Positions 1 through 9,643 of a stretch of 64,000 nt of DNA are shown here, piece after piece. This DNA is from Azospirillum humicireducens (GTDB taxonomy: Bacteria > Pseudomonadota > Alphaproteobacteria > Azospirillales > Azospirillaceae). The DNA is taken from assembly GCF_001639105.2 (NCBI RefSeq), contig NZ_CP015285.1:302501-366500 (forward strand), in the 5' to 3' direction. The notes below the pieces were generated by a model that saw only the letters and a program-made list of their open reading frames with translations, had not been told where the DNA came from and searched no databases. Position 1 is the first letter of the stretch. The number at the start of each line of letters is the position of its first letter. A program made the position numbers and the translations under genes.

Positions 1-893
<893 letters not shown>

Positions 894-1036
894 TCTCGAC
901 ACCACAGACCGCGCCATGCGCAGCAGCAAGCCTGCTCAAAGGCCCTGCTTGACGCAAGCCCGCCAGTTCGATACATCCTCACATCACTTGCACGACAGCG
1001 AAAACGCTTTGGATAGCGTCGGTCTTGAGCCTGGGT

Positions 1037-1155
1037 GACCTGGTGGTCATGGCGAGGTGTCAAACACCCGATCCCATCCCGAACTCGGCCGTGAAAAGCC
1101 TCCGCGCCAATGGTACTGCGTCTTAAGACGTGGGAGAGTAGGTCGCCGCCAGGTC
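1037..1155 (+). rRNA. 5S ribosomal RNA
   Basis: This is a 5S rRNA of normal length, about 119 bases. The ends pair as helix I (ACCTGGTGGT at the start with GCCGCCAGGT at the end). The conserved loop segments CACCCGATCCCATCCCGAACTCGG and GGGAGAGTAGGTCGCCGCC are both present in place. It follows 23S in the same operon and precedes tRNA-fMet. The exact ends are uncertain by one or two bases. Confidence 0.95.
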
Positions 1156-1234
1156 ACTCAGCCTCAAGAGACGCTCATTCAAAGCATATTCGCTGGCATC
1201 GTCACGACACCCATCACCCCATATGACAGACATC

Positions 1235-1311
<77 letters not shown>

Positions 1312-1316
1312 AATTA

Positions 1317-1347
1317 AGCCCGCCGAGCGTCAGCTCGACGGGCTTTT
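1317..1347 (+). terminator. Rho-independent terminator of the rRNA operon
   Basis: A GC-rich hairpin (AGCCCGCCGAGC with GCTCGACGGGCT, one mismatch, small loop) is followed directly by TTTTT. It lies six bases after the tRNA-fMet CCA end and so closes the rRNA transcript. Confidence 0.88.
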
Positions 1348-1485
1348 TGCTGTGTTCGGCCCGGACTCCGCGGCAGCAGCAAACGCGTTGCGTGGTTTCA
1401 AATGAAACGATATGGTTGGGTCAACCGATCAATGGCGGCCATATCCATCGACGCTTGATACAGGCCGCGCCTGGGGAGAAACGGG

Positions 1486-2436
1486 ATGTCCAAGAACTTT
1501 GCCTCTCATGCCGATCTCGAGGAGAAGACAGTCAGCTTCGACAAGCTGTCCGACAATGCCTATGCCTATACGGCGGAAGGCGATCCCAACACCGGCGTGG
1601 TCATCGGCGACGATGCGGTGATGGTGATCGACACCCAGGCTACACCGGTGATGGCGCAGGACGTCATCCGCCGGATCCGCGAAGTCACCGACAAGCCGAT
1701 CCGCCATGTCGTGCTGTCGCACTACCATGCGGTGCGCGTGCTGGGCGCGTCGGGCTATGCGCCGGAGCAGATCATCGCCAGCGAGGACACCCGCGACCTG
1801 ATCGTCGAGCGCGGCGAAGCCGACATGGCGAGCGAGATCGGACGCTTCCCCCGCCTGTTCCGAGCGGTCGAATCGGTTCCCGGCCTCACCTGGCCGACCA
1901 TCACCTTCCGCGGCACGATGACGATGTGGCTCGGCGCGCTGGAGGTGCAGTTGCTGCAACTCGGCCGTGGCCACAGCAAGGGCGACACCGTGGTGTGGCT
2001 GCCACAGCAGAAGATCCTGTTTTCCGGCGACCTCGTCGAGTACGGCGCTACCCCCTATTGCGGCGACGCCTATTTCACCCACTGGCCGGCGACGCTCGAC
2101 GCGATTGCCGCGCTGAAGCCAGAGAAGCTGGTGCCCGGCCGCGGCGCCGCCCTGACCACGCCGGAACAGGTGGAGGAGGGGCTCCGCGGCACCCGTGCCT
2201 TCACCAGCGAATTGTTCGATCTGGTGAAGCAGGGGGTTGCCGCCGGCAAGGACCTGCGGACGATCTACCAGGACACCCACGCCGCGCTGAAGCCGAAGTT
2301 CGGCCATTGGGTGATCTTCGACCACTGCATGCCCTTCAACGTCACCCGCGCCTATGACGAGGCGACGCAGTACCCGGATCCCCGCATCTGGACCGCCGAG
2401 CGCGACCTGGAGATGTGGCGCCAGCTGGAGGGCTGA
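1486..2436 (+). CDS. MBL-fold metallo-hydrolase with degenerate metal motif
   Basis: This 316-residue protein has the metallo-beta-lactamase fold. A VIGDDAVMVIDTQ strand pair lies near residues 39-51, VVLSHYHAVRVLG near 75-87, GRGHSKGDT near 161-168 and ILFSGDLVEYG near 177-187. In the canonical HxHxDH motif the first two histidines are kept (H79, H81), but the aspartate and third histidine are replaced by V83 and R84. H163 and D182 remain. A full binuclear zinc site of the usual type is therefore doubtful, although relatives with this HYHAVR form appear to exist in proteobacteria. It has no signal peptide. It stands alone after the rRNA operon and converges on tyrS. The substrate is unknown. 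Confidence 0.82.
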   Translation: MSKNFASHADLEEKTVSFDKLSDNAYAYTAEGDPNTGVVIGDDAVMVIDTQATPVMAQDVIRRIREVTDKPIRHVVLSHYHAVRVLGASGYAPEQIIASEDTRDLIVERGEADMASEIGRFPRLFRAVESVPGLTWPTITFRGTMTMWLGALEVQLLQLGRGHSKGDTVVWLPQQKILFSGDLVEYGATPYCGDAYFTHWPATLDAIAALKPEKLVPGRGAALTTPEQVEEGLRGTRAFTSELFDLVKQGVAAGKDLRTIYQDTHAALKPKFGHWVIFDHCMPFNVTRAYDEATQYPDPRIWTAERDLEMWRQLEG

Positions 2437-2452
2437 CGCCACCGGCGCTCCA

Positions 2453-3697
2453 TCAAGGCGTCAGGATCAGGCGGACATGGCGCTTGCGGCCCGCCGACAG
2501 GACGGCGGTGGTCGTGAGCACCGCCGCCTCGTCGGTCACCGGCTCGCCGTCCAGCCGGGCGCCGCCCTCGCGGATCAGGCGGCGCGCCGCGCCTTTCGAG
2601 GCGCACAGGCCGGCTGCAACCAGCGCATCGGCCAGCGGCACGCCATCGGCCCCCTCACGCTGCAGGGCGATTTCCGGCAGGCCGTCGCCGCCCGGTGCGA
2701 AGGGGGACCCGGCCGCCGCAGCCGCCTTTTCGGCCTCGGCCGCCCCGTGGCACAGGCGGGTGGCCTCTGTCGCCAGCACGATCTTCGCCTCGTTGATCTC
2801 GGCCCCCTGCAGCCGCTCCAGCCGGGCGATCTCGTCCAGCGGCAGTTCGGTGAACAGGCGCAGGAACCGGCCGACATCGGCATCCTCGGTGTTGCGCCAG
2901 AACTGCCAGAAGTCGAAGGGGCTGCGCGCATCGGCGTTCAGCCACACCGCACCGCCCGCCGTCTTGCCCATCTTTGTGCCCGAGGCGGTGGTCAGCAGCG
3001 GCGTGGTCAGGCCGAACAGCTCGCGCCGCTCCACCCGGCGGGCCAACTCGATGCCGTTGACGATGTTGCCCCACTGGTCCGACCCGCCCATCTGCAGCAG
3101 GCAGCCGTGCCGCCGCGACAGCTCCAGGAAATCATAGGCCTGGAGGATCATGTAGTTGAACTCCAGGAAGGTCAGCGGCTGCTCGCGCTCCATCCGTTGG
3201 CGCACCGACTCGAAGCTCAGCATGCGGTTGATGGTGAAATGGCGGCCGACATCGCGCAGGAAGGGCACGTAATCCAGCCCGTCCAGCCAATCGGCATTGT
3301 CCACCATCACCGCGTCGGTCGGCCCATCCCCGAAGGTCATATACTGGCCGAAGACGCGGCGCAGTCCGGCGGCGTTGGCGGCGATCTGCGCATCGTCCAG
3401 CATCGGCCGCGTGGTGTCGCGGAAGCTGGGGTCGCCGATCTTGGTGGTGCCGCCGCCGATCAGCACGATGGGGCGGTTGCCGGTACGCTGCAGCCAGCGC
3501 AAGGCCATGATCGACAGCAGATGCCCGACATGCAGGCTGGCCGCCGTGGCGTCGAAGCCGACATAGGCGGTCAGCACGCCGCCGGGTGCCGCGCCGGCCA
3601 GGCCCGACAGGTCGGCGGCCGGGTCGCTGCACTGATGGAGGAAGCCGCGCTCGCGCAGGATATGCAGGAACTCGGCGGCACTGGATTTGGAAGACAT
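2453..3697 (-). CDS. tyrS: Tyrosyl-tRNA synthetase
   Basis: This class I aminoacyl-tRNA synthetase charges tRNA-Tyr in the cytoplasm. The 414 residues match the bacterial TyrRS length. The HIGH-type motif is HVGH (residues 56-59) and the KMSKS-type motif is KMGKT (242-246). The tyrosine-binding and dimer segment includes [14 protein letters not shown] near 202-215. A C-terminal S4-like RNA-binding domain occupies roughly the last 65 residues. It is encoded alone on the minus strand, with only 16 bases between its stop and the end of the convergent metallo-hydrolase gene. The start has an AAGAGAGCT-type purine stretch upstream. Confidence 0.95.
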   Translation of the reverse strand: MSSKSSAAEFLHILRERGFLHQCSDPAADLSGLAGAAPGGVLTAYVGFDATAASLHVGHLLSIMALRWLQRTGNRPIVLIGGGTTKIGDPSFRDTTRPMLDDAQIAANAAGLRRVFGQYMTFGDGPTDAVMVDNADWLDGLDYVPFLRDVGRHFTINRMLSFESVRQRMEREQPLTFLEFNYMILQAYDFLELSRRHGCLLQMGGSDQWGNIVNGIELARRVERRELFGLTTPLLTTASGTKMGKTAGGAVWLNADARSPFDFWQFWRNTEDADVGRFLRLFTELPLDEIARLERLQGAEINEAKIVLATEATRLCHGAAEAEKAAAAAGSPFAPGGDGLPEIALQREGADGVPLADALVAAGLCASKGAARRLIREGGARLDGEPVTDEAAVLTTTAVLSAGRKRHVRLILTP

Positions 3698-3932
3698 GGG
3701 ACAGCTCTCTTGCGGATGGACCGTTGCCGTCCGGAGACTGTCTCTGTCGGGGAGAGAACCATGGCCGCCGGACTTGCGACGGCATGGTTTCGGGGATGAC
3801 CGATCGACGCCGCGCTATGAGAGCGGCGGATAATACATCGGAGCGGTGAGGGCGATGCGATCAGTCATGATGTCTTCCCTACACCGGGTTGCCGGAAAGA
3901 TCCACCCCCGGCAGGTCAATGCTGCCAACCGC

Positions 3933-4592
3933 TCAGCGCCTGCCGAGAAGCTGGCGGCGGGCGAGCGCGCGGTGAAGCTGCATGCGCTGGGATACGGTGC
4001 GGGGGCGGGCGCCGCGGATTCCGGGGGCGAACAGCCCGTCCAGATTCTGCCCGAACATCTCCCAGCTGCGCAGCGGGCCGGTGTCGATGTGCAGGAAATG
4101 CGAGCGCGGATACCAGCCGACCCCGCCGCGCTTGAGCTCCAGCGCGCTGCGATGCGCATCGGGCAGGCGGGAGGGCAGGGTGATGTCCAGCGCACGGCCC
4201 AGCAGATGCTGGCTGTGCTCCGCCACCCCCAGGCTGCGGGCGGCCAGCATGGCGTTGGTTTCCGGCGTGCGGAAGGCCGACAGGATGGTCGCCTTCGGCT
4301 CCCCCACCGCCTCCATGATGTCGGCCAGGAAATCGAGCGTGCCGACGTCGATCGGCCCCTCCTTGTTGGCGCGGTGGTCGCGCAGAAGTTTGGAAAGGTC
4401 GGCCATCGCGTCGGGCAGCGGACCGGAGGCGTCGCGGTAGGGCCCCTCGAACGTCTCGCCGGTGTGCTGGTTCCGGAGGCTGAGGCGGCGGGGTGCCGCG
4501 GGTGCGGCCAGCGCGCGGTCCGACATCAGGACGAGCGCTCCGCAGCCGATCAGCAGGCTTCGGCGCTTCAGGGAGAGGGGCGAGGAGGACAT
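3933..4592 (-). CDS. DUF882 / peptidase M15-like secreted protein
   Basis: The 219-residue protein begins with a twin-arginine-like signal (KRRSLLIGCGALVLMSDRALA, cleavage likely after ALA near residue 29). The body matches the YcbK/DUF882 group of M15 zinc peptidase-like proteins: a SAFRTPETN segment, SQHLLGRALDI with the first metal ligands, and HFLHIDTG with the last ligand. Family members act on periplasmic murein or its peptides, but the substrate here is inferred. The C-terminal 30 residues are very arginine-rich. It is encoded upstream of nothing in particular: radC lies 115 bases away on the same strand, too far to claim an operon. Confidence 0.83.
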   Translation of the reverse strand: MSSSPLSLKRRSLLIGCGALVLMSDRALAAPAAPRRLSLRNQHTGETFEGPYRDASGPLPDAMADLSKLLRDHRANKEGPIDVGTLDFLADIMEAVGEPKATILSAFRTPETNAMLAARSLGVAEHSQHLLGRALDITLPSRLPDAHRSALELKRGGVGWYPRSHFLHIDTGPLRSWEMFGQNLDGLFAPGIRGARPRTVSQRMQLHRALARRQLLGRR

Positions 4593-4707
4593 GGAGGGGC
4601 TTGGTCTTTCAGCAGGGCACCGTCACGTCAACAAAATGGAGAGCGATTCGCAAATGCAAAGTGGCGGAGCATGGCCCGGCTGCGCGGAAAGCAGGGGCCT
4701 CCGCCGC

Positions 4708-5634
4708 TCACAGCAGGCGCTGGGCCTTGAAGCTGGTGTGGCGCCCGCCCTTGCCGATCACCAGATGGTCGTGGACGATCAGGCCGACGGCATTGGCCGC
4801 GCGCACGATCTCCTTGGTCATCTCGATGTCGGCCCGGCTGGGGGTGGGATCGCCGGAGGGGTGGTTGTGGACCAGAATCACCGCACTGGCCGACAGCTCC
4901 AGCGCCCGCTTCACCACCTCGCGCGGGTAGACGGGGGTGTGGTCGACGGTGCCGCGCTGCTGCACCTCGTCGGCGATCAGGGTGTTCTTGCGGTCGAGGA
5001 ACAGCAGGCGGAACTGTTCCGTCGGCTCATGGGCCATGGCGGCGGAGCAGTAGTCGATCAGCGCCTGCCAGGAGGCCAGAACCGGCCGGTCGATCACCCG
5101 CTGCTGCAGGGCGCGCAGGGCGGCGGCGCCGACGATGCGAACGATGGCGACGGCATTGTCGGTGCCGAGCGACACGCCCTCCGCCTTCAGCCCGCGCAAC
5201 CGCTCCGGCGGCGCGTTGACCACGCCCCACAGGTCGCCGAAGGTCCGGATCAGCAGCTTGGCGAGCGGCTTCACGTCGCGCCGCAGGCTGACGGCGAACA
5301 GCACCATCTCCAGCAGCTCGTAATCCTCCAGCGCGTCCGGCCCACGGTCGAGGAAGCGGCGGCGAAGCCGCTCGCGATGATCGATGTAGTGAGGATCGTC
5401 GCCGCCGGCCTCGTCGCTGGTTTCGCCCGCGGTTCCGCAAGCGGTCCCGCCGGCCGCATCACCAGGGGAGAGGATGTCTCCGGCTTCCTCCCCCTCCACG
5501 CCCGCGGCGGCGGTCGAGGACAGCAGGTCGGGAAATGGCAGGAGGCCGGCGGTCAGGCCGGCATCGTCCAGTTCCGTTCCGCTCCGCGTGCTTCCCGCCT
5601 TCCGGCTGCGTCCCGTCGTCTTGCGTTCTGCCAT
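4708..5634 (-). CDS. radC: RadC family JAB/MPN-domain protein
   Basis: The 308-residue protein matches the RadC family. A helix-hairpin-helix-like region ([20 protein letters not shown]...[12 protein letters not shown]) comes first, and the C-terminal half is the JAMM metalloprotease-type domain. The metal motif is [14 protein letters not shown], with H256, H258 and D269. An extra N-terminal segment of about 75 residues, rich in Gly, Ala, Arg and Glu, precedes the conserved part and is low-complexity. Despite the name, a DNA-repair role is not well established for the family. The start codon is a clear ATG, but a later start that skips the extension cannot be excluded. Confidence 0.9.
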   Translation of the reverse strand: MAERKTTGRSRKAGSTRSGTELDDAGLTAGLLPFPDLLSSTAAAGVEGEEAGDILSPGDAAGGTACGTAGETSDEAGGDDPHYIDHRERLRRRFLDRGPDALEDYELLEMVLFAVSLRRDVKPLAKLLIRTFGDLWGVVNAPPERLRGLKAEGVSLGTDNAVAIVRIVGAAALRALQQRVIDRPVLASWQALIDYCSAAMAHEPTEQFRLLFLDRKNTLIADEVQQRGTVDHTPVYPREVVKRALELSASAVILVHNHPSGDPTPSRADIEMTKEIVRAANAVGLIVHDHLVIGKGGRHTSFKAQRLL

Positions 5635-5730
5635 CGATCGTCGCCATCCATATGTATGGCGATGACTATAGCCTCTCGATGCGCGAGCGCACAGGGGCGC
5701 TGCTCGCGCTTTTGGAGAGGTGGGCTCTGG

Positions 5731-6297
5731 TCAGTCGGCAAGGCCGGTTTCCCGGTCGGCCTGCCGGTCGGGCAGCATGCGGCCGAGCACGCCGTCGCGG
5801 CGGACGAGATGGTGCCACAGCGCGGCGGCCATATGCAGGGCGGCCAGGGCAAGGATCAGGTTGGCGGCAAGCTCGTGAATGTCCTTCACCGACCGGCCCA
5901 GCGTGCGGTCGGCCTCGACCGGGGATGGAATCGAGAAGAGGCTGAAGAAGGTCAGCGTGTCGCCGCGCAGCCAGGTCAGCACCACCCCGATCAGCGGGAC
6001 CGCCAGCATCAGGGCGTAGAGACCGAGATGGACCAGATGGGACGCGCCGCGCTCGGCCGGCGCCATGGTGGACGGCAGCGCCGGGATGCCGCGGACTAGG
6101 CGCAGTCCCATCCGGGCAATGACCAGCCCGAGCAGAAGCAGGCCGAAGGAGATGTGCAGCCACCAGATGGTGGCGCGCATCGGGTGTCCGCGTTCGTAGA
6201 ACTCCTCGCCGAAGGTCAGCAGGTAAAGGCCGACGATGAGCAGGGCGATCAGCCAGTGCAGGGATTTCTGGGCCGGGCTGTAGGCGGTGACGGTCAT
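5731..6297 (-). CDS. Cytochrome b561
   Basis: This is a 188-residue inner-membrane di-haem cytochrome of the bacterial CybB/b561 family, which passes electrons between quinol and partner redox proteins. Four hydrophobic segments are visible (about 12-30, 44-66, 88-110 and 140-162). Candidate haem ligands are H14 (KSLHW), H48 (WWLHISFG), H141 (DIHELAAN) and H155 (ALHMAAALWHH). It lies between radC and the sensor kinase gene on the same strand, 63 bases after the kinase stop, so weak co-transcription with the two-component genes is possible but not shown. Confidence 0.9.
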   Translation of the reverse strand: MTVTAYSPAQKSLHWLIALLIVGLYLLTFGEEFYERGHPMRATIWWLHISFGLLLLGLVIARMGLRLVRGIPALPSTMAPAERGASHLVHLGLYALMLAVPLIGVVLTWLRGDTLTFFSLFSIPSPVEADRTLGRSVKDIHELAANLILALAALHMAAALWHHLVRRDGVLGRMLPDRQADRETGLAD

Positions 6298-6360
6298 GGC
6301 GATGCTCCGGAAGGAGGGGAGGGTCGCCGTCCGGTCTAGACCGCCAAACTTACGTGCCGC

Positions 6361-7782
6361 TTACACGCCGCCGGCCGCGGCATTCTCGGCCGGTGGTGCG
6401 GCAGTCCGCCGCAGCTGGAGGGGAAAGCGCAGGGTGAAGGTGGTGCCGCCGCCCGGCGTGTCGGCGATGGCGACGCTGCCGCCATGCGCGGCCATGGTGC
6501 GCGCGACGATGGAAAGCCCGAGTCCCGCGCCGCCGGACTCCGTTGGCTCCGTGGTCCGGTCGCGGCCGCCCTGCCAGAAGCGTTCGAAGACGCGGGACCG
6601 AAGGGCCGGCGGAATGCCGGGACCGCGGTCGATCACCCGCAACAGCGGCTCGCCCGTGGCCGAGACCGCCACCTCGATGCTGACCGTGCTATCGGCGGGG
6701 GCATGGCAGACGGCATTCTCCACGAGGTTGCGCAGGGCGCGGAACAGCGGGTCGTGCGCGCCGCGCACCGGCAGGGCGTCCTGCCGTCCGATGACCTCGA
6801 TCCCGCGGCGTCTGTCCAAGGCCAGCGGGGCGATGTGGGTCGCGACCTCCACCGCGAGCGCGGTCAGGTCTACGGTCTCGCCCGGCGCGATCCGCAAGGC
6901 GTCCAGCCGGGCGAGGTCGAGCAGCTGGTCCACCAGCCGGGTCATGCCGGCGACATCCGCCCGGATCGGGGCGCCGGGCGTGCCGATCAGCGCCAGATGC
7001 GCGTCCAGGACGGCCAGCGGCGTGCGCAGTTCGTGCGCGGCGTCGGCGATGAAGCTGCGCTGGGCCCGATAGCCCGCTTCCAGCCGGTCCAGCGCCTGGT
7101 TCACCGCGCGGACCAGCGGCAGGACCTCGCGCGGCATGCCCTCTTCCGGCAGGCGTTCCGACACGCTGTCCGGCCCGATCGCGGCGGCACCGGCCGACGC
7201 CCGGCGCAGGGGCCGCAGCCCGCGATGGATGATGACGAGGTTGACGAGGATCAGAACCAGGGCGAAGGGCAGCCATATCCAGCCGAAATGCTCGACGAAC
7301 TCCTCCAGCAGCCACTCGATGTGCAGTTCCTCCTCGCCGGAGACCACCTGGATCCACAGGCGGCGGCCATCGACTTCGATGCGGCGGCTCAGCCCGTAGA
7401 GAGCCGGTTCGCCATCGCGCGCCGGCACCCGGAAGACGGCATGCGACCGGTCGGAGCCGGTCGGATCGAGCGGACCCGACACCCCGTCGGAGCCAAGCAG
7501 CAGCCGGCCGTCCCCGTCGACGATGGCGAAGGAGGCGGCATTCACCCGCAGCATCGCGCGGACGGAGTCGGGCAGGGCGGCGACGAGCCGGTCGTCCGGC
7601 CCCCGCACCGCCTTCTCGATCATGCGGGCGACGCCGGACAGCGTGCGTTGGCGCATCCGGTCGTGGGTGCCCTTGAATTCGACGTAGAGCAGCAGCGCCG
7701 TGGTCGCGACCGCCAGCAGCGTGACCAGAACGAGCCAGCGCGCGATGGCGGCCATCAGGGAGGGCGGCTGCCTGCCGGTCAT
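6361..7782 (-). CDS. TctE/QseC-like sensor histidine kinase
   Basis: This is a 473-residue membrane sensor kinase. TM1 lies near residues 15-34. A periplasmic region of about 130 residues of the two-component-sensor N-terminal type follows, then TM2 near 168-186 and a HAMP-like linker. The HisKA segment FIADAAHELRTPL has phospho-acceptor H250, and the ATPase domain contains DRGPGIP and GLGLSIVARTMAAHGG. Its ATG overlaps the stop of the response-regulator gene in an ATGA, so the two are translationally coupled. Similarity to TctE and the nearby TctC-type proteins suggest sensing of a tricarboxylate or other carboxylate; the ligand is inferred. A longer in-frame reading that extends across the regulator gene is a shadow. 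Confidence 0.9.
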   Translation of the reverse strand: MTGRQPPSLMAAIARWLVLVTLLAVATTALLLYVEFKGTHDRMRQRTLSGVARMIEKAVRGPDDRLVAALPDSVRAMLRVNAASFAIVDGDGRLLLGSDGVSGPLDPTGSDRSHAVFRVPARDGEPALYGLSRRIEVDGRRLWIQVVSGEEELHIEWLLEEFVEHFGWIWLPFALVLILVNLVIIHRGLRPLRRASAGAAAIGPDSVSERLPEEGMPREVLPLVRAVNQALDRLEAGYRAQRSFIADAAHELRTPLAVLDAHLALIGTPGAPIRADVAGMTRLVDQLLDLARLDALRIAPGETVDLTALAVEVATHIAPLALDRRRGIEVIGRQDALPVRGAHDPLFRALRNLVENAVCHAPADSTVSIEVAVSATGEPLLRVIDRGPGIPPALRSRVFERFWQGGRDRTTEPTESGGAGLGLSIVARTMAAHGGSVAIADTPGGGTTFTLRFPLQLRRTAAPPAENAAAGGV

Positions 7783-8504
7783 CCGCCGCTTCCCACGCCG
7801 CTTCCCACGTCGCTGCCCGCACCGGCTCCGGGCGGGTCCTCGATCAGGATATAGCCGATGCCGCGCAGGGTCTGGACGCCGGCGCTGGCGCCCGCCGCCT
7901 GCAGCCGCTTGCGCAGCCGGTGGATCAGCACCTCCACCGCGTTGGAGCCGACCTCCTCGCCGAAACCGTAGAGGCCGTTCTCCAGCGCCGCCTTGGACAC
8001 CACGCGGCCGGCACGGCGCAACAGAAGTTCCAGCGCGTCCAGCTCCCGCCGTGTGAGGTCCAGCGGCTGGCCGGCGACGGTCGCCAGCCGGTCGGCCGAA
8101 TCGAGGGCGATGTTCCCGAGTTGCAGCACCATTCCCAGCGCCGCCCCCGGCCGCCGCAGCAGGGCGCGGATGCGCGCCACCAGCTCCTCCAACGCGAAGG
8201 GCTTCAGCAGATAGTCGTCGGCCCCCAGGTTGAGGCCGCGGACCCGGTCGTCCACCGCGTCGCGGGCGGTCAGGATCAGCACCGGGGTGGTGTCGGCCTT
8301 CGCCCGCAGGGCGGACAGCAGACTCAGCCCGTCGGCATCGGGCAGGCCGAGGTCGAGCAGCACGGCGTCGAAGCCGGCGACCGCCAGGGCGGCCGACGCC
8401 TCCTCCGCGCTGTGGACGGGGTCGACGGCGAAGCCGGCCTTGCGCAGCCCCTCCGCGGTCAGGGACGCGAGCCGGCGGTTGTCTTCGATCAGCAGCAGCC
8501 GCAA
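7779..8504 (-). CDS. OmpR/TctD-family response regulator
   Basis: The 241-residue protein has a receiver domain (acidic pair E7/D8, phospho-acceptor D51 in LLDLGLPDADG, T79 and K101 in LLKPF). A winged-helix DNA-binding domain follows, with the typical TRRELDALELLLR and NAVEVLIHRLRKRLQ helices and RGIGYIL near the end. It is the first gene of the pair with the kinase. The start is TTG, preceded by a GGAAGG Shine-Dalgarno sequence. The last 20 residues are a Gly/Ser-rich tail (GAGSDVGSGVGSGG) produced by a short tandem repeat in the DNA. It probably regulates local carboxylate-use genes. Confidence 0.92.
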   Translation of the reverse strand: MRLLLIEDNRRLASLTAEGLRKAGFAVDPVHSAEEASAALAVAGFDAVLLDLGLPDADGLSLLSALRAKADTTPVLILTARDAVDDRVRGLNLGADDYLLKPFALEELVARIRALLRRPGAALGMVLQLGNIALDSADRLATVAGQPLDLTRRELDALELLLRRAGRVVSKAALENGLYGFGEEVGSNAVEVLIHRLRKRLQAAGASAGVQTLRGIGYILIEDPPGAGAGSDVGSGVGSGG

Positions 8505-8595
8505 GGCGGTGGCCTTCCAGAACCGGTGGTGAGGCGGGGTGCCGTGCCGCGACTCTCCGCCTTTTGCCCCGTCGCCGCAAGCCGGGGCAAGAAAA

Positions 8596-8630
8596 GGGCC
8601 TTTCCCCGGCGGATGGGGAAAGGCCCGTTT
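8596..8630 (-). terminator. Rho-independent terminator after the hydroxyacid dehydrogenase gene
   Basis: A perfect 12-base-pair hairpin (GGGCCTTTCCCC with GGGGAAAGGCCC, 7-base loop) lies just past the dehydrogenase stop. Read on the minus strand it is followed by TTTTCTTG. It separates the dehydrogenase/aldolase transcript from the two-component genes. Confidence 0.88.
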
Positions 8631-8647
8631 CCCTCACGAGGCTGCGG

Positions 8648-9601
8648 TCAGACGATCGCGGTGTCCGGGATGGTGCCGGTCAGCACGGCGCGGACATTGT
8701 CGGCGATCATGTGGCCGGTGCGGACGCGCGCCTCGTCGGTGGTGGCGCCGATGTGCGGGGTCAGGATCAGGTTCGGCACGTCCTGGAACGGGTTGCCGGC
8801 CGGCAGCGGTTCCGTCGCGAAGACATCCAGCAGGGCGCCGCCGAGATGGCCGCTCTTCAGCGCCGCGGCCAGCGCCGCCTCGTCGACGATGCCGCCGCGG
8901 GCGACGTTGACCAGGATGGTGCCGGGCTTCAGCCGGGCGATCACCTCGGCGCTGACCAGATTGTGGGTCTCCGGCGTGTAGGGCAGGTGGAGCGACAGCG
9001 CGTCGGCACTGTCCCAGATGCGGTCGAACGAGACCTTCTCCACGCCCATGCGGGCCCAGACCGGATCGTCGGCCGGCACATGCGGGTCGGCGGCGATCAC
9101 CGTCATGTCCAGCCCCTGGGCGCGGCGGGCGACATGGCGGCCGATGCGGCCGAAGCCGACGATTCCCAACGTCTTGCCCGAAACCTCGCGCCCGATCAGC
9201 CGGCCGCGCGGCCATTTGCCGGCGACCACGTCGGGCGTGGCGAAATAGGTGGTGCCGCGCACCAGCATCATCAGGCCGGCGATGGCCAGCTCGGCCACCG
9301 ACACCTCGTTCGCGCCGGTGGCGGGCAGGACGGCGATGCCGCGTTCCCGGCAGGCCGGCACGTCGATGTTGTCCAGCCCGACGCCCAGCCGGCCGACCGC
9401 CTTCAGGTTGGGGAAGGCGTCGAAGAAGGCGCCGCGGATCTCCGTCTCGTTGCGGATGCAGATGGCGCGGGCGTCCTGGCCCATCGCATACAGCTCGTCC
9501 AGGCGCTTGTAGAGCGTCTCGTCGTAATGCACGTCGAAGTCGCGGCGCAGATCGTCCACGGCGCTCGGCTGCATGAATTCGGAAATGATGATGTCGGGCA
9601 T
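8648..9601 (-). CDS. D-2-hydroxyacid dehydrogenase (NAD-binding)
   Basis: The 317-residue protein is a 2-ketoacid reductase/2-hydroxyacid dehydrogenase of the SerA/GyaR superfamily. The Rossmann dinucleotide motif is GFGRIGRHVARRA. The catalytic arginine lies in VNVARGGIVDEAAL, the glutamate in DVFATEPLP and the histidine in LTPHIGATTDEA. No C-terminal ACT domain is present, which argues against a dedicated serine-pathway SerA. It is encoded 42 bases after an RraA-type aldolase on the same strand, so the two form a likely operon for hydroxyacid metabolism. A sulfolactate-dehydrogenase (SlcC-like) role is another possibility that sequence alone cannot decide. Confidence 0.88.
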   Translation of the reverse strand: MPDIIISEFMQPSAVDDLRRDFDVHYDETLYKRLDELYAMGQDARAICIRNETEIRGAFFDAFPNLKAVGRLGVGLDNIDVPACRERGIAVLPATGANEVSVAELAIAGLMMLVRGTTYFATPDVVAGKWPRGRLIGREVSGKTLGIVGFGRIGRHVARRAQGLDMTVIAADPHVPADDPVWARMGVEKVSFDRIWDSADALSLHLPYTPETHNLVSAEVIARLKPGTILVNVARGGIVDEAALAAALKSGHLGGALLDVFATEPLPAGNPFQDVPNLILTPHIGATTDEARVRTGHMIADNVRAVLTGTIPDTAIV

Positions 9602-9643
9602 GGCGGGGGCTTCCGTCGAAGGGGGGCGGATGCGGGGGACGGG

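Noticed and set aside
894-1036. Possible tRNA gene in the 23S-5S spacer
   Set aside because: No cloverleaf or conserved T-loop could be found; spacer tRNAs in this family usually lie between 16S and 23S, outside the window.
6361-8637. A single 758-residue reading frame covering both the two-component genes
   Set aside because: Only the C-terminal 473 residues are a real kinase. The N-terminal part is an out-of-frame reading of the response-regulator gene, which has a clear receiver and winged-helix domain in its own frame.
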